64,000 nt of DNA from Streptomyces sp. MUM 2J (lineage in GTDB: Bacteria > Actinomycetota > Actinomycetes > Streptomycetales > Streptomycetaceae): assembly GCF_022414535.1 (NCBI RefSeq), contig NZ_JADWYM010000015.1:62001-126000 (forward strand), in the 5' to 3' direction. A program made the translations under genes and the position numbers. Positions 17,857 to 30,024 of the stretch are shown piece after piece. The notes under the pieces are model-generated. The model saw only the letters and a list, made by a program, of their open reading frames with translations, was not told the origin of the DNA and ran no database searches. The number at the start of each line of letters is the position of its first letter. Position 1 is the stretch's first letter.

Positions 17857-19014
17857 CTAAGCCTGTTTCAGGATCTCCTCGTAGAGCCGCACGGTGCGCC
17901 GGGCCACGGCGTCCCAGCCGAACTCGCCCACCGCTCGCTCCCGCCCGGCCCCGCCCATCCGCCGGGCGGTCCCCGGGTCGCCGACCATCGCGTCCAGCGC
18001 CCGGGCGAGACCTGTCTCGAAGTCGTCGTCCACGGTGACGAGTACCCCGGTACGGCCGTCCTCGACGACCTCGGGGATGCCGCCGACCCGGGAGGCCACG
18101 ACGGGGGTGCCGCACGCCATCGCCTCCAGGTTGACGATGCCGAGGGGTTCGTACACGGAGGGGCAGACGAACACGGCCGCGTGCGTGAGCAGCTGGATCA
18201 CGTCGGGACGCGGGAGCATCCGCGGGATCCAGAAGACACCGTCGCGGGTACGGCTCAGCTCCTCGAACAGGGCGCGGAACTCGCGGTCGATCTCGGGCGT
18301 GTCCGGGGCACCCGCACACAGGACGACCTGCGCCGCCGGGTCGATGCCGCGCACCGCGCGCAGCAGGTGGTCGACGCCCTTCTGGCGGGTGATGCGGCCG
18401 ACGAACAGCACGTAGGGACGGTCCGGGTCGATGCCGGTGCGGGCCAGAGCCTCCGTGCCGGGGTCGGGGCGGTACAGGGTGGTGTCGATGCCGTTGTGCA
18501 CGATGTGCACGCGGTCCGCCTCCAGCGCCGGGTAGCAGGCGAGGATGTCCTCGCGCATCGCGCCGGAGACGGCGATCACCGCGTCGGCCGCTTCGATCGC
18601 GGTGCGCTCGGCCCAGCCGGAGAGCGCGTACCCGCCGCCGAGCTGCTCGGCCTTCCACGGGCGCAGCGGCTCCAGCGAGTGGGCCGTCATCACGTGCGGG
18701 ATGCCGTGCAGGAGTTTGGCGAGGTGGCCGCCCAGGTTGGCGTACCAGGTGTGCGAGTGGACCACTTCGCGGCCCTGGAGCGCGGCGGCCATGGCGAGGT
18801 CGACGGAGAAGGTGCGCAGGGCGTCGTTGGCGCCGTCGAGGCCGGACCAGGGGCGGTGGCGCAGCACCCCGTCGGTGCGGCCCTCGCCCCAGCAGTGCAC
18901 GGCGAGGTCGACCAGGGGCCGCAGCTCGCGGGCGAGGAACTCGACATGGACGCCCGCCCCGCCGTACACGTCCGGGGGGTACTCCCGGGTCAGCAGTCCC
19001 ACTCGCACCCGCAA
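17857..19014 (-). CDS. glgA: Actinobacterial GT4 glycogen/maltose-1-phosphate synthase
   Basis: 385 residues, with the GT4 (GT-B) fold rather than the GT5 fold of E. coli GlgA. It opens with 'VGLLTREYPPDVYGGAGVHVE', carries 'VVHSHTWYANLGG', and has the donor site 'FVGRITRQKGVDHLLRA'. The EX7E-type motif lies around 'YEPLGIVNLEAMACGTPVV'. In mycobacteria this family (GlgM, Rv1212c) makes maltose-1-phosphate from ADP-glucose and glucose-1-phosphate, so that is the likelier reaction here. It is paired with glgC as a two-gene unit. Confidence 0.93.
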   Translation of the reverse strand: MRVRVGLLTREYPPDVYGGAGVHVEFLARELRPLVDLAVHCWGEGRTDGVLRHRPWSGLDGANDALRTFSVDLAMAAALQGREVVHSHTWYANLGGHLAKLLHGIPHVMTAHSLEPLRPWKAEQLGGGYALSGWAERTAIEAADAVIAVSGAMREDILACYPALEADRVHIVHNGIDTTLYRPDPGTEALARTGIDPDRPYVLFVGRITRQKGVDHLLRAVRGIDPAAQVVLCAGAPDTPEIDREFRALFEELSRTRDGVFWIPRMLPRPDVIQLLTHAAVFVCPSVYEPLGIVNLEAMACGTPVVASRVGGIPEVVEDGRTGVLVTVDDDFETGLARALDAMVGDPGTARRMGGAGRERAVGEFGWDAVARRTVRLYEEILKQA

Positions 19015-19047
19015 CCCCCTGTGCTCGGCGGCCGTTCCCCCTCATGG

Positions 19048-19875
19048 TCACCCAGATGAGGCGCCCGGGGAAGAGCGTGGGGGCCTGGCGAAGCAACAGT
19101 CGCCGCACACGCCGCCTCCGGGCACCCGGTAGTACAGGCAGCAGCTGCGGCGCCGGAAGGCCGTGCCGGTGAGGGTGCCGGCCCCCGCGAGACGGGGGTG
19201 GCGGAGCAGGCCGGCGGCCAGGGCGCGGGCCCGTTCCGCCCGGTCGGCGCGGCCTGCGGCCCGCGCCCATCGGTCCAGTTGCCCGGCGGCGCCCGCGAGC
19301 GCGGAGGCGGCGTTGCCGCGCAGCAGGCCCGGTGCGAGGCGGTACCGGGTTCGCAGGGCGGCCTCCAGGGGCACGAGGTGCCCGTCGACGATCTGGGCCG
19401 CCAGGCCTTCCACGGGCCGCGGGCACACGGCCGCCGCATGCAGTTCGCCGGGGGCGCTGCCGTCCGGGTCCCAGTGCAGCATCCGCGGGTCGAGGTCGGG
19501 GAGGCAGTCGTAGAGCACGGCGCATCCGAGGGCGACGGACCACAGCCGGGCGGCGAGGCCGAGGTGGGCCACCGACGCGGCGACCCGCACCTCGGCGGCC
19601 CGGATTCCGGCGGCCACCTTGCCGACGCGGAAAGTGAGTGGATCTCCGTAAACATCCGATGTTTCTCCCTCGTACACCCGGGCGAGGGTGGGCAGACGGG
19701 CGGGCGGGGCTCCGGTCGTGCGCAGGAGGAAGAAGCCGCCGAGCGGACGGAGGGCTGCGAGATCGGGGTCGAGGTCCACGACGGGCAGTAGTACCAAGCC
19801 CGGCCGTAGGCGGGACCAGGGGCCCCTGCGGAGGTCGCCCGCCCGGGGGAGGACGGTCGGCACGGCGTACTCCAT
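19048..19875 (-). CDS. FhuF-like (2Fe-2S) ferric-siderophore reductase family protein
   Basis: 275 residues. The C-terminal motif 'RRSCCLYYRVPGGGVCGDC' (CC-x10-CxxC) is the unusual iron-sulfur binding pattern of the FhuF family, whose members reduce ferric siderophores in the cytoplasm. No membrane helices are seen. The ATG at 19875 has only weak AGG complementarity. No siderophore genes are nearby, so the substrate is unknown. Confidence 0.82.
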   Translation of the reverse strand: MEYAVPTVLPRAGDLRRGPWSRLRPGLVLLPVVDLDPDLAALRPLGGFFLLRTTGAPPARLPTLARVYEGETSDVYGDPLTFRVGKVAAGIRAAEVRVAASVAHLGLAARLWSVALGCAVLYDCLPDLDPRMLHWDPDGSAPGELHAAAVCPRPVEGLAAQIVDGHLVPLEAALRTRYRLAPGLLRGNAASALAGAAGQLDRWARAAGRADRAERARALAAGLLRHPRLAGAGTLTGTAFRRRSCCLYYRVPGGGVCGDCCFARPPRSSPGASSG

Positions 19876-20005
19876 CGGCAGTAGGACCTATTGCGTGCTC
19901 AGGTACGACGACGGGAACACCGCGAGAGGGCATCGTGTTGTGTATGAGAGTCGACCGTTCGACGCGCCGGGTCCTGGGCCCCCGCCTGACGCAGAGGAGC
20001 CGCCG

Positions 20006-24426
<4,421 letters not shown>

Positions 24427-24512
24427 GGGGCTCCCCGCTGGAAGTGCCGCGACGCGCCGTCGGTGGTCCGCGGCGCAGTCACGCCCGGGCGTGGTTCCCC
24501 GCGCCCCGTTTC

Positions 24513-24550
24513 GGGGGCTGCCTGCTGCGGATCGGCAGCAGGCAGCCCCC
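24513..24550. terminator. Strong terminator after gnd
   Basis: A perfect 16-bp stem: the arm GGGGGCTGCCTGCTGC (24513-24528) pairs with its complement at 24535-24550 across a six-base loop. It lies 86 bases after the gnd stop and can also serve the opposing proline-rich gene. Confidence 0.85.
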
Positions 24551-24737
24551 GACCCGCTGGGCACCGCGCCCGCCCGGCGGGCGGGCGGCTCGTCCGGGGC
24601 CACCCGCCGGGCACCACGGCGTCGCCGACCGGCCGCCGTACGCACGCGGGGTACGGCCCGGTGTACGGCGGCCCGGATACAGGACCCGGGTACGGCCCGG
24701 CACACGGCGAACCAGGTGCGGGCCCGGTGTACGCGGC
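24551..24737. other. Spacer with short imperfect repeats
   Basis: Between the gnd terminator and the stop of the opposing gene. In one plus frame, 24640-24735 reads as Gly-Tyr-Gly-Pro-type repeats (GYGPVYGGP, GYGPAHGEP). No start or ribosome site supports a gene. Confidence 0.35.
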
Positions 24738-25097
24738 TCAGCTGAGCGGCGGCCCGGGCTCCGGGTTCGGCACCGGCTCCGGACCCGGCGGGATCGGTGA
24801 GGGGTCGGGCTCGGGGACGGGACCGGGCGGGGGCTGCGGCACGGGGCTCGGCGGAGGCTGCGGCACGGGACCCGGCGGACTCGGACTCGGCGGAGGCTGC
24901 GGCACCGGGCCGGGCGGGGGCTGCGGCACGGGACCCGGCGGACTCGGACTCGGCGGAGGCTGCGGCACCGGTCCGGGCGGAGGCTGCGGCACGGGACCCG
25001 GCGGACTCGGACTCGGCGGAGGCTGCGGCACCGGGCCGGGCGGTGCCGGGGGCGGGGGAGGTTCCGGGTGCACGGGGTCCGGGACGGAGTGTGTCAT
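24738..25097 (-). CDS. Proline-rich repeat protein (119 aa)
   Basis: ATG with CTGGAGG about 7 bases upstream. After 'MTHSVPDPVHPEPP' almost the whole protein is Pro/Gly/Val/Gln/Ser built from a 21-residue unit that reads roughly PSPSPPGPVPQPPPGPVPQPP. There is no signal peptide or membrane segment. It should be an extended polyproline-II-like chain, perhaps a flexible spacer or interaction surface. Similar short 'SVPDPVHPEP' proteins are, as I recall, common in Streptomyces; their function is unknown to me. It lies upstream of nothing cotranscribed. Confidence 0.7.
   Translation of the reverse strand: MTHSVPDPVHPEPPPPPAPPGPVPQPPPSPSPPGPVPQPPPGPVPQPPPSPSPPGPVPQPPPGPVPQPPPSPSPPGPVPQPPPSPVPQPPPGPVPEPDPSPIPPGPEPVPNPEPGPPLS
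24816..25045. repeat. 63-bp tandem repeat inside the proline-rich gene
   Basis: The phrase ACTCGGACTCGGCGGAGG begins at 24879, 24942 and 25005, an exact 63-base period (21 codons). Partial copies extend on both sides. Copies are nearly identical at the DNA level, so the array is recent or kept uniform by recombination. Confidence 0.85.
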
Positions 25098-25240
25098 GGT
25101 GTCCTCCAGCCGGCGGGGCGACCTTGGCTCTGGACTACTCCCCCGCCTACCCGGGTGCCGTGCGGCCAGTCACCCGAGGGAGCCACCGCACACGGCCGGG
25201 TGGGCGCAGGGTCCTGCCCCTCCCGGACAGCTCCGGGCCC

Positions 25241-25588
25241 TCAGAAGCGCCCGGGGTGGGCGGCGAGCCAGGCCTTCGCCGCACGCAGCAGCTCGGGGTC
25301 GGCCCGGGGGGCCTCCTCGGGGTGGCGGGCGGCCCACTCGACGACGTACGGACACAGCGGCGCGACCGGGACCTGCTCACGGGCCGACATGTCGTACAGT
25401 TCCCGGGCCAGCGAGCCGGCGATGCCCCGGCCCTTCTGGGCGGGCTCGACGACGGTGTGCACCGGGACCAGGGTGCGCCGCGGAGACTCCAGGACGAAGT
25501 ACTCGATGCGGCCGACGACCTCGCCCCGCCCACCCAGTGCTTCGAGTCTGCCGGCCGCCCGGTCGTCCCGAATCCCGACGTCGCTCAC
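25241..25588 (-). CDS. Small GNAT-like N-acetyltransferase (YjdJ-like)
   Basis: 115 residues, typical for the small single-domain GNATs. The acetyl-CoA loop is 'VEPAQKGRGIAGSLAREL' (Q/R-x-x-G-x-G/A), preceded by a central strand 'TLVPVHTVV' and followed by 'PVAPLCPYVVEWAARHPE'. The GTG at 25588 has AGGAG at seven bases; the GTG two codons earlier is too close to that site. Substrate unknown. It lies 27 bases after panD in the same direction and is probably cotranscribed. Confidence 0.85.
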   Translation of the reverse strand: MSDVGIRDDRAAGRLEALGGRGEVVGRIEYFVLESPRRTLVPVHTVVEPAQKGRGIAGSLARELYDMSAREQVPVAPLCPYVVEWAARHPEEAPRADPELLRAAKAWLAAHPGRF

Positions 25589-25615
25589 GGGCACGCTCCT
25601 GGTCCGTCGGTCCTG

Positions 25616-26035
25616 TCAGCCCGAGACCGCCTGCGGGCTGCGCTCCTGGTCCGAGCCGGGTACCGGCTCGGACGGGTCGGCGCCGAGGGCCAGGATCCGG
25701 TTGCCGCGGTCCACGTGCACGATCCTGGGCTTCAGCGCCCGCGCCTCGGCGTCGGTGACCTGAGCGTAGCTGATGATGATCACGAGGTCGCCGGGGTGGA
25801 CGAGGTGGGCGGCGGCGCCGTTGATGCCGATCACGCCCGAGCCGCGCTCGCCCTCGATGACGTACGTCTCCAGGCGGGCACCGTTGGTGATGTCCACGAT
25901 GTGCACCAGCTCGCCGGGCAGCAGATCGGCGGCGTCCAGCAGATCGGCGTCGATGGTCACCGATCCCACGTAGTGCAGGTCGGCCTGGGTGACGGTGGCC
26001 CGGTGGATCTTGGACTTGAACATTGTTCGCATCAT
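25616..26035 (-). CDS. panD: Aspartate 1-decarboxylase (pyruvoyl zymogen)
   Basis: 139 residues. It decarboxylates L-aspartate to beta-alanine for pantothenate and CoA. The self-cleavage site is 'HYVGSVTI', with Gly24-Ser25 at exactly the E. coli positions when the start is the ATG at 26035. AGGAG lies seven bases upstream of that ATG. Other conserved parts are '[17 protein letters not shown]' and '[16 protein letters not shown]'. A short hairpin (CCTGC / GCAGG, 26064-26079) lies in its leader. Confidence 0.97.
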   Translation of the reverse strand: MMRTMFKSKIHRATVTQADLHYVGSVTIDADLLDAADLLPGELVHIVDITNGARLETYVIEGERGSGVIGINGAAAHLVHPGDLVIIISYAQVTDAEARALKPRIVHVDRGNRILALGADPSEPVPGSDQERSPQAVSG

Positions 26036-26171
26036 CGAGGTACTCCTGGACATAGGCTCCCTGCCTGCGTTTTTGCAGGTCAAGGGCGATTTTCCTACCC
26101 TACAACGAGTCGCGCGTCCGGGCGGCACCCCCAGGTTCTCCAGGACTCGCACTCACCACGTGCCGACTTTT

Positions 26172-26186
26172 CTGACGCACCGTCAG
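26172..26186. promoter_or_regulatory. Perfect palindrome CTGACG-CAC-CGTCAG
   Basis: A 15-base palindrome of the TGACG-N3-CGTCA type often bound by TetR-family proteins. It lies 100 bases before the ABC-F remnant and about 140 bases upstream of panD on the other strand. Confidence 0.4.
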
Positions 26187-26274
26187 GCGGTGGGGGGAGA
26201 GAACTCCGCCCGCCCTCCCGGACCCCACCCCGACGACTGCACAAGCCTACGCAGCACCCCCCGGACGCTGTCCG

Positions 26275-26747
26275 TGATCACCGTCACTATCGGCCTGGTC
26301 GGCCGTGACGGCGCGGGCAAGACCACTCCCATGACCGCCCTCCCCGGGCAGGCCGAGCCCTCCGCAGGCACCGTCACGCACACCAGCCCGGTCGGCCACC
26401 TCGCGCGCAGGATTCCCGGACCGCCGACCCGCAGGTCAGCGTCACCGACCGGATCCTGTCCACCCGCGGCCTGGACCGGGCCCCGCACCGGCTGCGGGTC
26501 GCAATGGCCGACGCGGCCGGCCGCACCGGAGCGGGCGAGGAGCGCCTGCACCCGCGCCGAGGCGGCCTTCCGGTCAGGTGGTGGCCACGCCGCCGAGGCG
26601 GAGGCAGCGCGTGCGGCGGCCGGACTCGCACTGGCGGGCCGGGTCCCGGACGAGCCGGTGGCAGCCCTGTCCGGCGGGCATCGCCGACGGGTGGAGCCGG
26701 CACGCGTCCTCTTCGCCGGGCCGCGGGGCGCCCTGCTGCTGGACGAG
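26275..26747 (+). pseudogene. ABC-F ATPase remnant, frameshifted and truncated
   Basis: The Walker A region 'IGLVGRDGAGKTT' and 'GQAEPSAGTVTHT' open the fragment. After about 120 bases the homology moves to another frame ('AQDSRTADPQVSVTDRIL') and later returns ('EAAFRSGGGHAAEAEAAR', signature 'LSGGHRRRVEPARVLF', Walker B 'ALLLDE'). It stops where 'PTNHLD' should follow. The N-terminal beta-strands and the whole second ABC domain are missing. These proteins act on ribosomes or in antibiotic resistance; this copy cannot be functional. The break coincides with the 3' end of the P450 gene, the edge of the catabolic island. Confidence 0.85.
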
Positions 26748-26751
26748 CGTG

Positions 26752-28068
26752 TCAGGCGAGGGTCACCTCCACCGGGAGCTTCTTGACGCCGTTGACGAAG
26801 TTGGAGCGGACACGGGGGATGTCTCCGGCGAGGCGGATGTCCGCCAGACGAGGGATCAGCTCCTCGAACATGATGCGGATCTCGGTGCGGGCCAGCAGGT
26901 TGCCCAGGCACAGGTGAGGGCTGCCCTTGCCGAAGGTGACGTGGTCATTGTCCTGACGGGCGACGTCGAAGTCGTACGGATCACCGAAGACCTCTTCGTC
27001 ACGGTTGCCGGAGGCGAACCACATGACGACCTTGTCGCCCTCCTTGACGTGCTTGCCACCGAGTTCGACATCGCGGGTGGCGGTGCGGCGGAAGTGGTAC
27101 ACGGGCGACGCCCAGCGCAGGAACTCCTCGACCGCCGTCGGGATCAGGGAGGGGTCGTCCCTGAGGCGGGCCAGCTGCTCGGGGTGCTGCAGCAGGGCCA
27201 GCATGGCGTGGGACATGGTGTGGCGGGTGGTCTCGTTGCCGGCGACCACGAGCAGCAGGAAGTAGTTGTCGAAGTCCTGCACGGACAGCGGCACACCGTC
27301 GCGCGGGGTTTCGTTGACGAGCCTGGAGACGATATCGGTGCCGTCCCTGCCTCGTCGCTCCCGGGCGAGTGCGCGGCCGTACTCGAAGACCTCGAGCGCG
27401 GCGGGGGAGCGGAAGGGCAGGTCCTTGTACTTCCCGCTCTCCTCACTCGTCAGAAGGACGTCTGCGTAGTCGGGGTCGGTGTTGCCGACCATGCGGTTGC
27501 CCCAGTCGATGAGCCGCTGGTTGTCCTCCGGGGGCACGTCGAGGAGGCGGGCGAGGACGTTGATGGGGAAGTCTGCGGAGACCTCGTGGACGAAGTCGAA
27601 GGTGCCCTTGGGCAGGGCGGCGTCGAGAGTGCGTGCGGTCAGGCCGCGCAGGAAGTCGGTGTAGCCGTTGATGACGTTCGCGCCGAACTGGCGCTGGATC
27701 ACACGGCGCAGCGCGCGGTGGCGGACGCCGTCCATCTCCAGGATGGAGGCGCGCTTCTTGATCTGGTCGTCGTCGACCTCCTCGAGGTTGACGAACCTCA
27801 TGGAGGTGAAGGTCTCCGGGTCGCGGTCGACGCGGGCGATGTCAGCGTGTCGGGTCACCGCCCAGAAGCCGGAGTTCGGGGCCTCCTCCGGCGTCCAGTG
27901 GACCGGGTCCTCGTGGCGCAGGGTGTGGAACATGCGCCAGGGCCTGGTGGGGTCGGTGAAGTTGTCGAGGTCGGCGAGGTTCACCTCCTGAAGCGGGAGG
28001 GGTTCGGCGAGGCGCTCGCGCAGCTCGGCTGCGGTGGTGGGAGTGGCCGGCACGGTGGGACTCGTCAT
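26752..28068 (-). CDS. Cytochrome P450
   Basis: 438 residues, a class I bacterial P450. The I-helix oxygen-binding motif AGNETT is at 276-281, ExxR at 315-318, and the heme loop 'FGKGSPHLCLG' gives Cys387 as axial ligand. The sequence is near the CYP124/125/142-like group by general look ('TFTSMRF', 'SILEMDGVRHRALRR'), but I do not assign a subfamily. It lies 40 bases after the GS-like gene and is cotranscribed with it, and the ferredoxin and reductase needed for electron supply are divergent next door. It should hydroxylate the substrate of the island, possibly after gamma-glutamylation. Confidence 0.95.
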   Translation of the reverse strand: MTSPTVPATPTTAAELRERLAEPLPLQEVNLADLDNFTDPTRPWRMFHTLRHEDPVHWTPEEAPNSGFWAVTRHADIARVDRDPETFTSMRFVNLEEVDDDQIKKRASILEMDGVRHRALRRVIQRQFGANVINGYTDFLRGLTARTLDAALPKGTFDFVHEVSADFPINVLARLLDVPPEDNQRLIDWGNRMVGNTDPDYADVLLTSEESGKYKDLPFRSPAALEVFEYGRALARERRGRDGTDIVSRLVNETPRDGVPLSVQDFDNYFLLLVVAGNETTRHTMSHAMLALLQHPEQLARLRDDPSLIPTAVEEFLRWASPVYHFRRTATRDVELGGKHVKEGDKVVMWFASGNRDEEVFGDPYDFDVARQDNDHVTFGKGSPHLCLGNLLARTEIRIMFEELIPRLADIRLAGDIPRVRSNFVNGVKKLPVEVTLA

Positions 28069-28108
28069 GGCTGTGGATCTCCTGGTCGAGGGCTTCGGCT
28101 TTCGGGGC

Positions 28109-29464
28109 TTACTGGTGGTAGGCGTACTCGGTGAACTCCCAGTCGGTGACCTGCCGCCCGAAGCGTTCGACCTCGTCACGCTTGTAGCCGAGGAAGGAGG
28201 TGGTGAAGTCCTTGCCGAGGACGTCGGTCAGGGCGGTGTCCGCCTCCAGGGCGTCCAGGGCGGTCGGCAGATTCATCGGCAGGAGGGCGGAGCGGGCGGT
28301 GTCATAGCCGTAGCCCTCCAGCGGCGCCGGAGGCTCCTCGCCTGCCCGGATGCCGAGCAGGGCGGCGGCGATCGTGCCGGCGATCACCAGGTAGGGGTTG
28401 GCGCTGGCGTCGCCGAGCCTGAGTTCGAGGCGGGCGCCGGGGCCGCGTTCCGGCGGGATGCGCACCAGGGCGCTGCGGTTGTCCAGGCCCCAGTCGATCA
28501 GCCAGGGGGCGAGGGTGTCCGGGCCGAACCGCTTGTAGGAGTTGATCGTGGGATTGGCGAGGGCGGCCAGAGCGGGGGCGTGGGCGAGGATCCCGGCGAG
28601 GGCGTGCCGGGCGGTGGCGGACAGGCCGTGGGCGCCGGCGGGGTCGCCGAAGGTGTTGTGGCCGTCGGCGCCGACGCAGGAGAAGTGGAGGTGGAAGCCG
28701 GAGCCGCCCGCGTCCGTGAAGGGCTTGGCCATGAAGGTGGCCAGGTTGCCCTCCTTACGGGCCAGTTCCTTGACCGCGGCCTTGAAGCGGAAGGCGCGAT
28801 CGGCCGCGTCGAGGGCGTCGGAGTGGGTGAGGTTGATCTCGTACTGGCCGCCGTCGAACTCGTGGTTGCCGGCGATGACGCCGAGTCCCAGGTCGCGCAG
28901 CTGGCGCAGGGTGCGCAGCAGGTGGTTCTCGGGATCGGCACGCAGGCCGGCGGTGTAGACGGCGCCGGTGGTCTCCGGGGCGCGCCGCCAGCCGGTGGGG
29001 GTTCCGGGGGCGGGCTCCAGCAGGAAGTACTCCAGCTCGGGCCCGACGACCGGGCGCAGTCCGTGCTCCTGGCATCGGGCCAGGACGGAGCGCAGCAGGT
29101 CGCGCGGGGACTCGGCGGCAGGGCCACCGGTGGCAGGGTCGGTGACCTCGCCGAGGCAGGTGGCGACCCCTGGCTCCCACGGCAGCGTCGCCAGCGTCTC
29201 GAGGTCCGGCCGTACGGCGATGTCGGGCAGGCCCGCGTCCAGACCGCCCGCGACCTGGGCGACATCGCCCTGCGGGGTGGTGTGGTACACGGCCTTGCAG
29301 AACGCCAGGCCGTGGTCGACGGCCGAGGGCAGGTGGTCGAGCAGGACGTCGCGGGCGCGGTCGGTGCCGATGAGGTCGGGATAGACGACCCGGACCACGT
29401 CGATGCCCTCGGCGGCCAGCCTCTCCATGTGCTGACGGATGTCTGGGGTGTCGGATGCGCTCAC
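28109..29464 (-). CDS. Glutamine-synthetase-like gamma-glutamyl ligase
   Basis: 451 residues of the GS I fold. Active-site signatures are visible: 'VVGPELEYFLLEP', 'NHEFDGGQYEINL', 'GSGFHLHFS' and 'NPTINSYKRF', with the late 'RLELRLGDASANPYL'. Together with the PuuD-like hydrolase, an APC permease and ALDHs in the same regulon it fits PuuA/IpuC/AtdA1-type enzymes, which join glutamate to an amine using ATP, rather than ammonia assimilation. The GTG at 29464 has AAGGAG at six bases. The promoter carries the island's 18-bp operator. The amine is unknown. Confidence 0.88.
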   Translation of the reverse strand: MSASDTPDIRQHMERLAAEGIDVVRVVYPDLIGTDRARDVLLDHLPSAVDHGLAFCKAVYHTTPQGDVAQVAGGLDAGLPDIAVRPDLETLATLPWEPGVATCLGEVTDPATGGPAAESPRDLLRSVLARCQEHGLRPVVGPELEYFLLEPAPGTPTGWRRAPETTGAVYTAGLRADPENHLLRTLRQLRDLGLGVIAGNHEFDGGQYEINLTHSDALDAADRAFRFKAAVKELARKEGNLATFMAKPFTDAGGSGFHLHFSCVGADGHNTFGDPAGAHGLSATARHALAGILAHAPALAALANPTINSYKRFGPDTLAPWLIDWGLDNRSALVRIPPERGPGARLELRLGDASANPYLVIAGTIAAALLGIRAGEEPPAPLEGYGYDTARSALLPMNLPTALDALEADTALTDVLGKDFTTSFLGYKRDEVERFGRQVTDWEFTEYAYHQ

Positions 29465-29580
29465 CGATGTCTCCTTGGGCGGAAGGGTGGCATCCCCCTG
29501 CCCTGAGGCTCTGGGGATGGGTGGTGTGCAGAGGACGGGAGCCGGGGCGCGGGAGGAGGAGGGAGGCAGACCCGGGTCAG

Positions 29581-29598
29581 TCGTTTGGTCCCGAACGG
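29581..29598. promoter_or_regulatory. Island operator A (GS/P450 promoter)
   Basis: TCGTTTGG-TC-CCGAACGG, an 18-bp imperfect dyad. On the minus strand a TTGCGG (29619-29624) and TACCGT (29595-29600) at 18 bases can serve as -35/-10, so the site overlaps the -10 and start point. Confidence 0.6.
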
Positions 29599-29661
29599 TA
29601 TGGAGAAGGGTCATCGCCCCGCAAGGGGGCGGTCGCAAAAATTTATCCACCTGGACAGGTA

Positions 29662-29706
29662 TTGACCAGGGCCGAGTCGGTTCCTATGTTGTTTGGAGCC
29701 AAACGA
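29662..29706 (+). promoter_or_regulatory. Ferredoxin-operon promoter with island operator B
   Basis: TTGACC (29662-29667), 17 bases, TATGTT (29685-29690). The dyad TTGTTTGG-AG-CCAAACGA (29689-29706) overlaps the -10 and the expected +1; it is the best-matching copy of the family. The 366 bases between GS and ferredoxin genes hold no other gene. Confidence 0.75.
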
Positions 29707-29830
29707 GTCAGGGGGGCGGGTTTCCGCCTCCCTTTGGCCGAGGGGTCCGGTCCGACGGTGGTCGGGCCCCTCTTACCCCTCCCTCCTCTCTCTTCCTGCT
29801 CCGCCGCCCACACCCCCAGGAGGACCGGCC

Positions 29831-30019
29831 ATGAAGGTCGTCGTCGACATGAACAAGTGCCAGGACCACGGCCAGTGCGTCTTCGCGGCCCCCGATGTCT
29901 TCTCGATGGACGACAGCGGGCACCTGGTCCACGTCTCCGAACCGGACGAGGCACTGCGCGACGAGGTCGAGGAAGCCGCCGACGTGTGTCCGCTGCAGGC
30001 CATCCGGATCGAGGGCTGA
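29831..30019 (+). CDS. P450-type ferredoxin with CxxHxxC cluster motif
   Basis: 62 residues. The cluster ligands are C10, H13, C16 and C53 followed by Pro: the second Cys of the usual CxxCxxC is His. Such 3Fe-4S or unusual 4Fe-4S ferredoxins commonly serve bacterial P450s. The ATG has AGGAGG at seven bases. It lies five bases before the reductase gene and should carry electrons from it to the P450. Confidence 0.93.
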   Translation: MKVVVDMNKCQDHGQCVFAAPDVFSMDDSGHLVHVSEPDEALRDEVEEAADVCPLQAIRIEG

Positions 30020-30024
30020 GCCCC

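Noticed and set aside
24816..25045. Regular 63-bp repeats as a CRISPR array
   Set aside because: There are no unique spacers; the repeats are contiguous and in frame within a proline-rich gene.
28109..29464. True ammonia-assimilating glutamine synthetase (glnA)
   Set aside because: Context (PuuD-like hydrolase, amine permease, ALDHs, shared operator) and lack of other nitrogen genes favour a gamma-glutamyl ligase for an amine.
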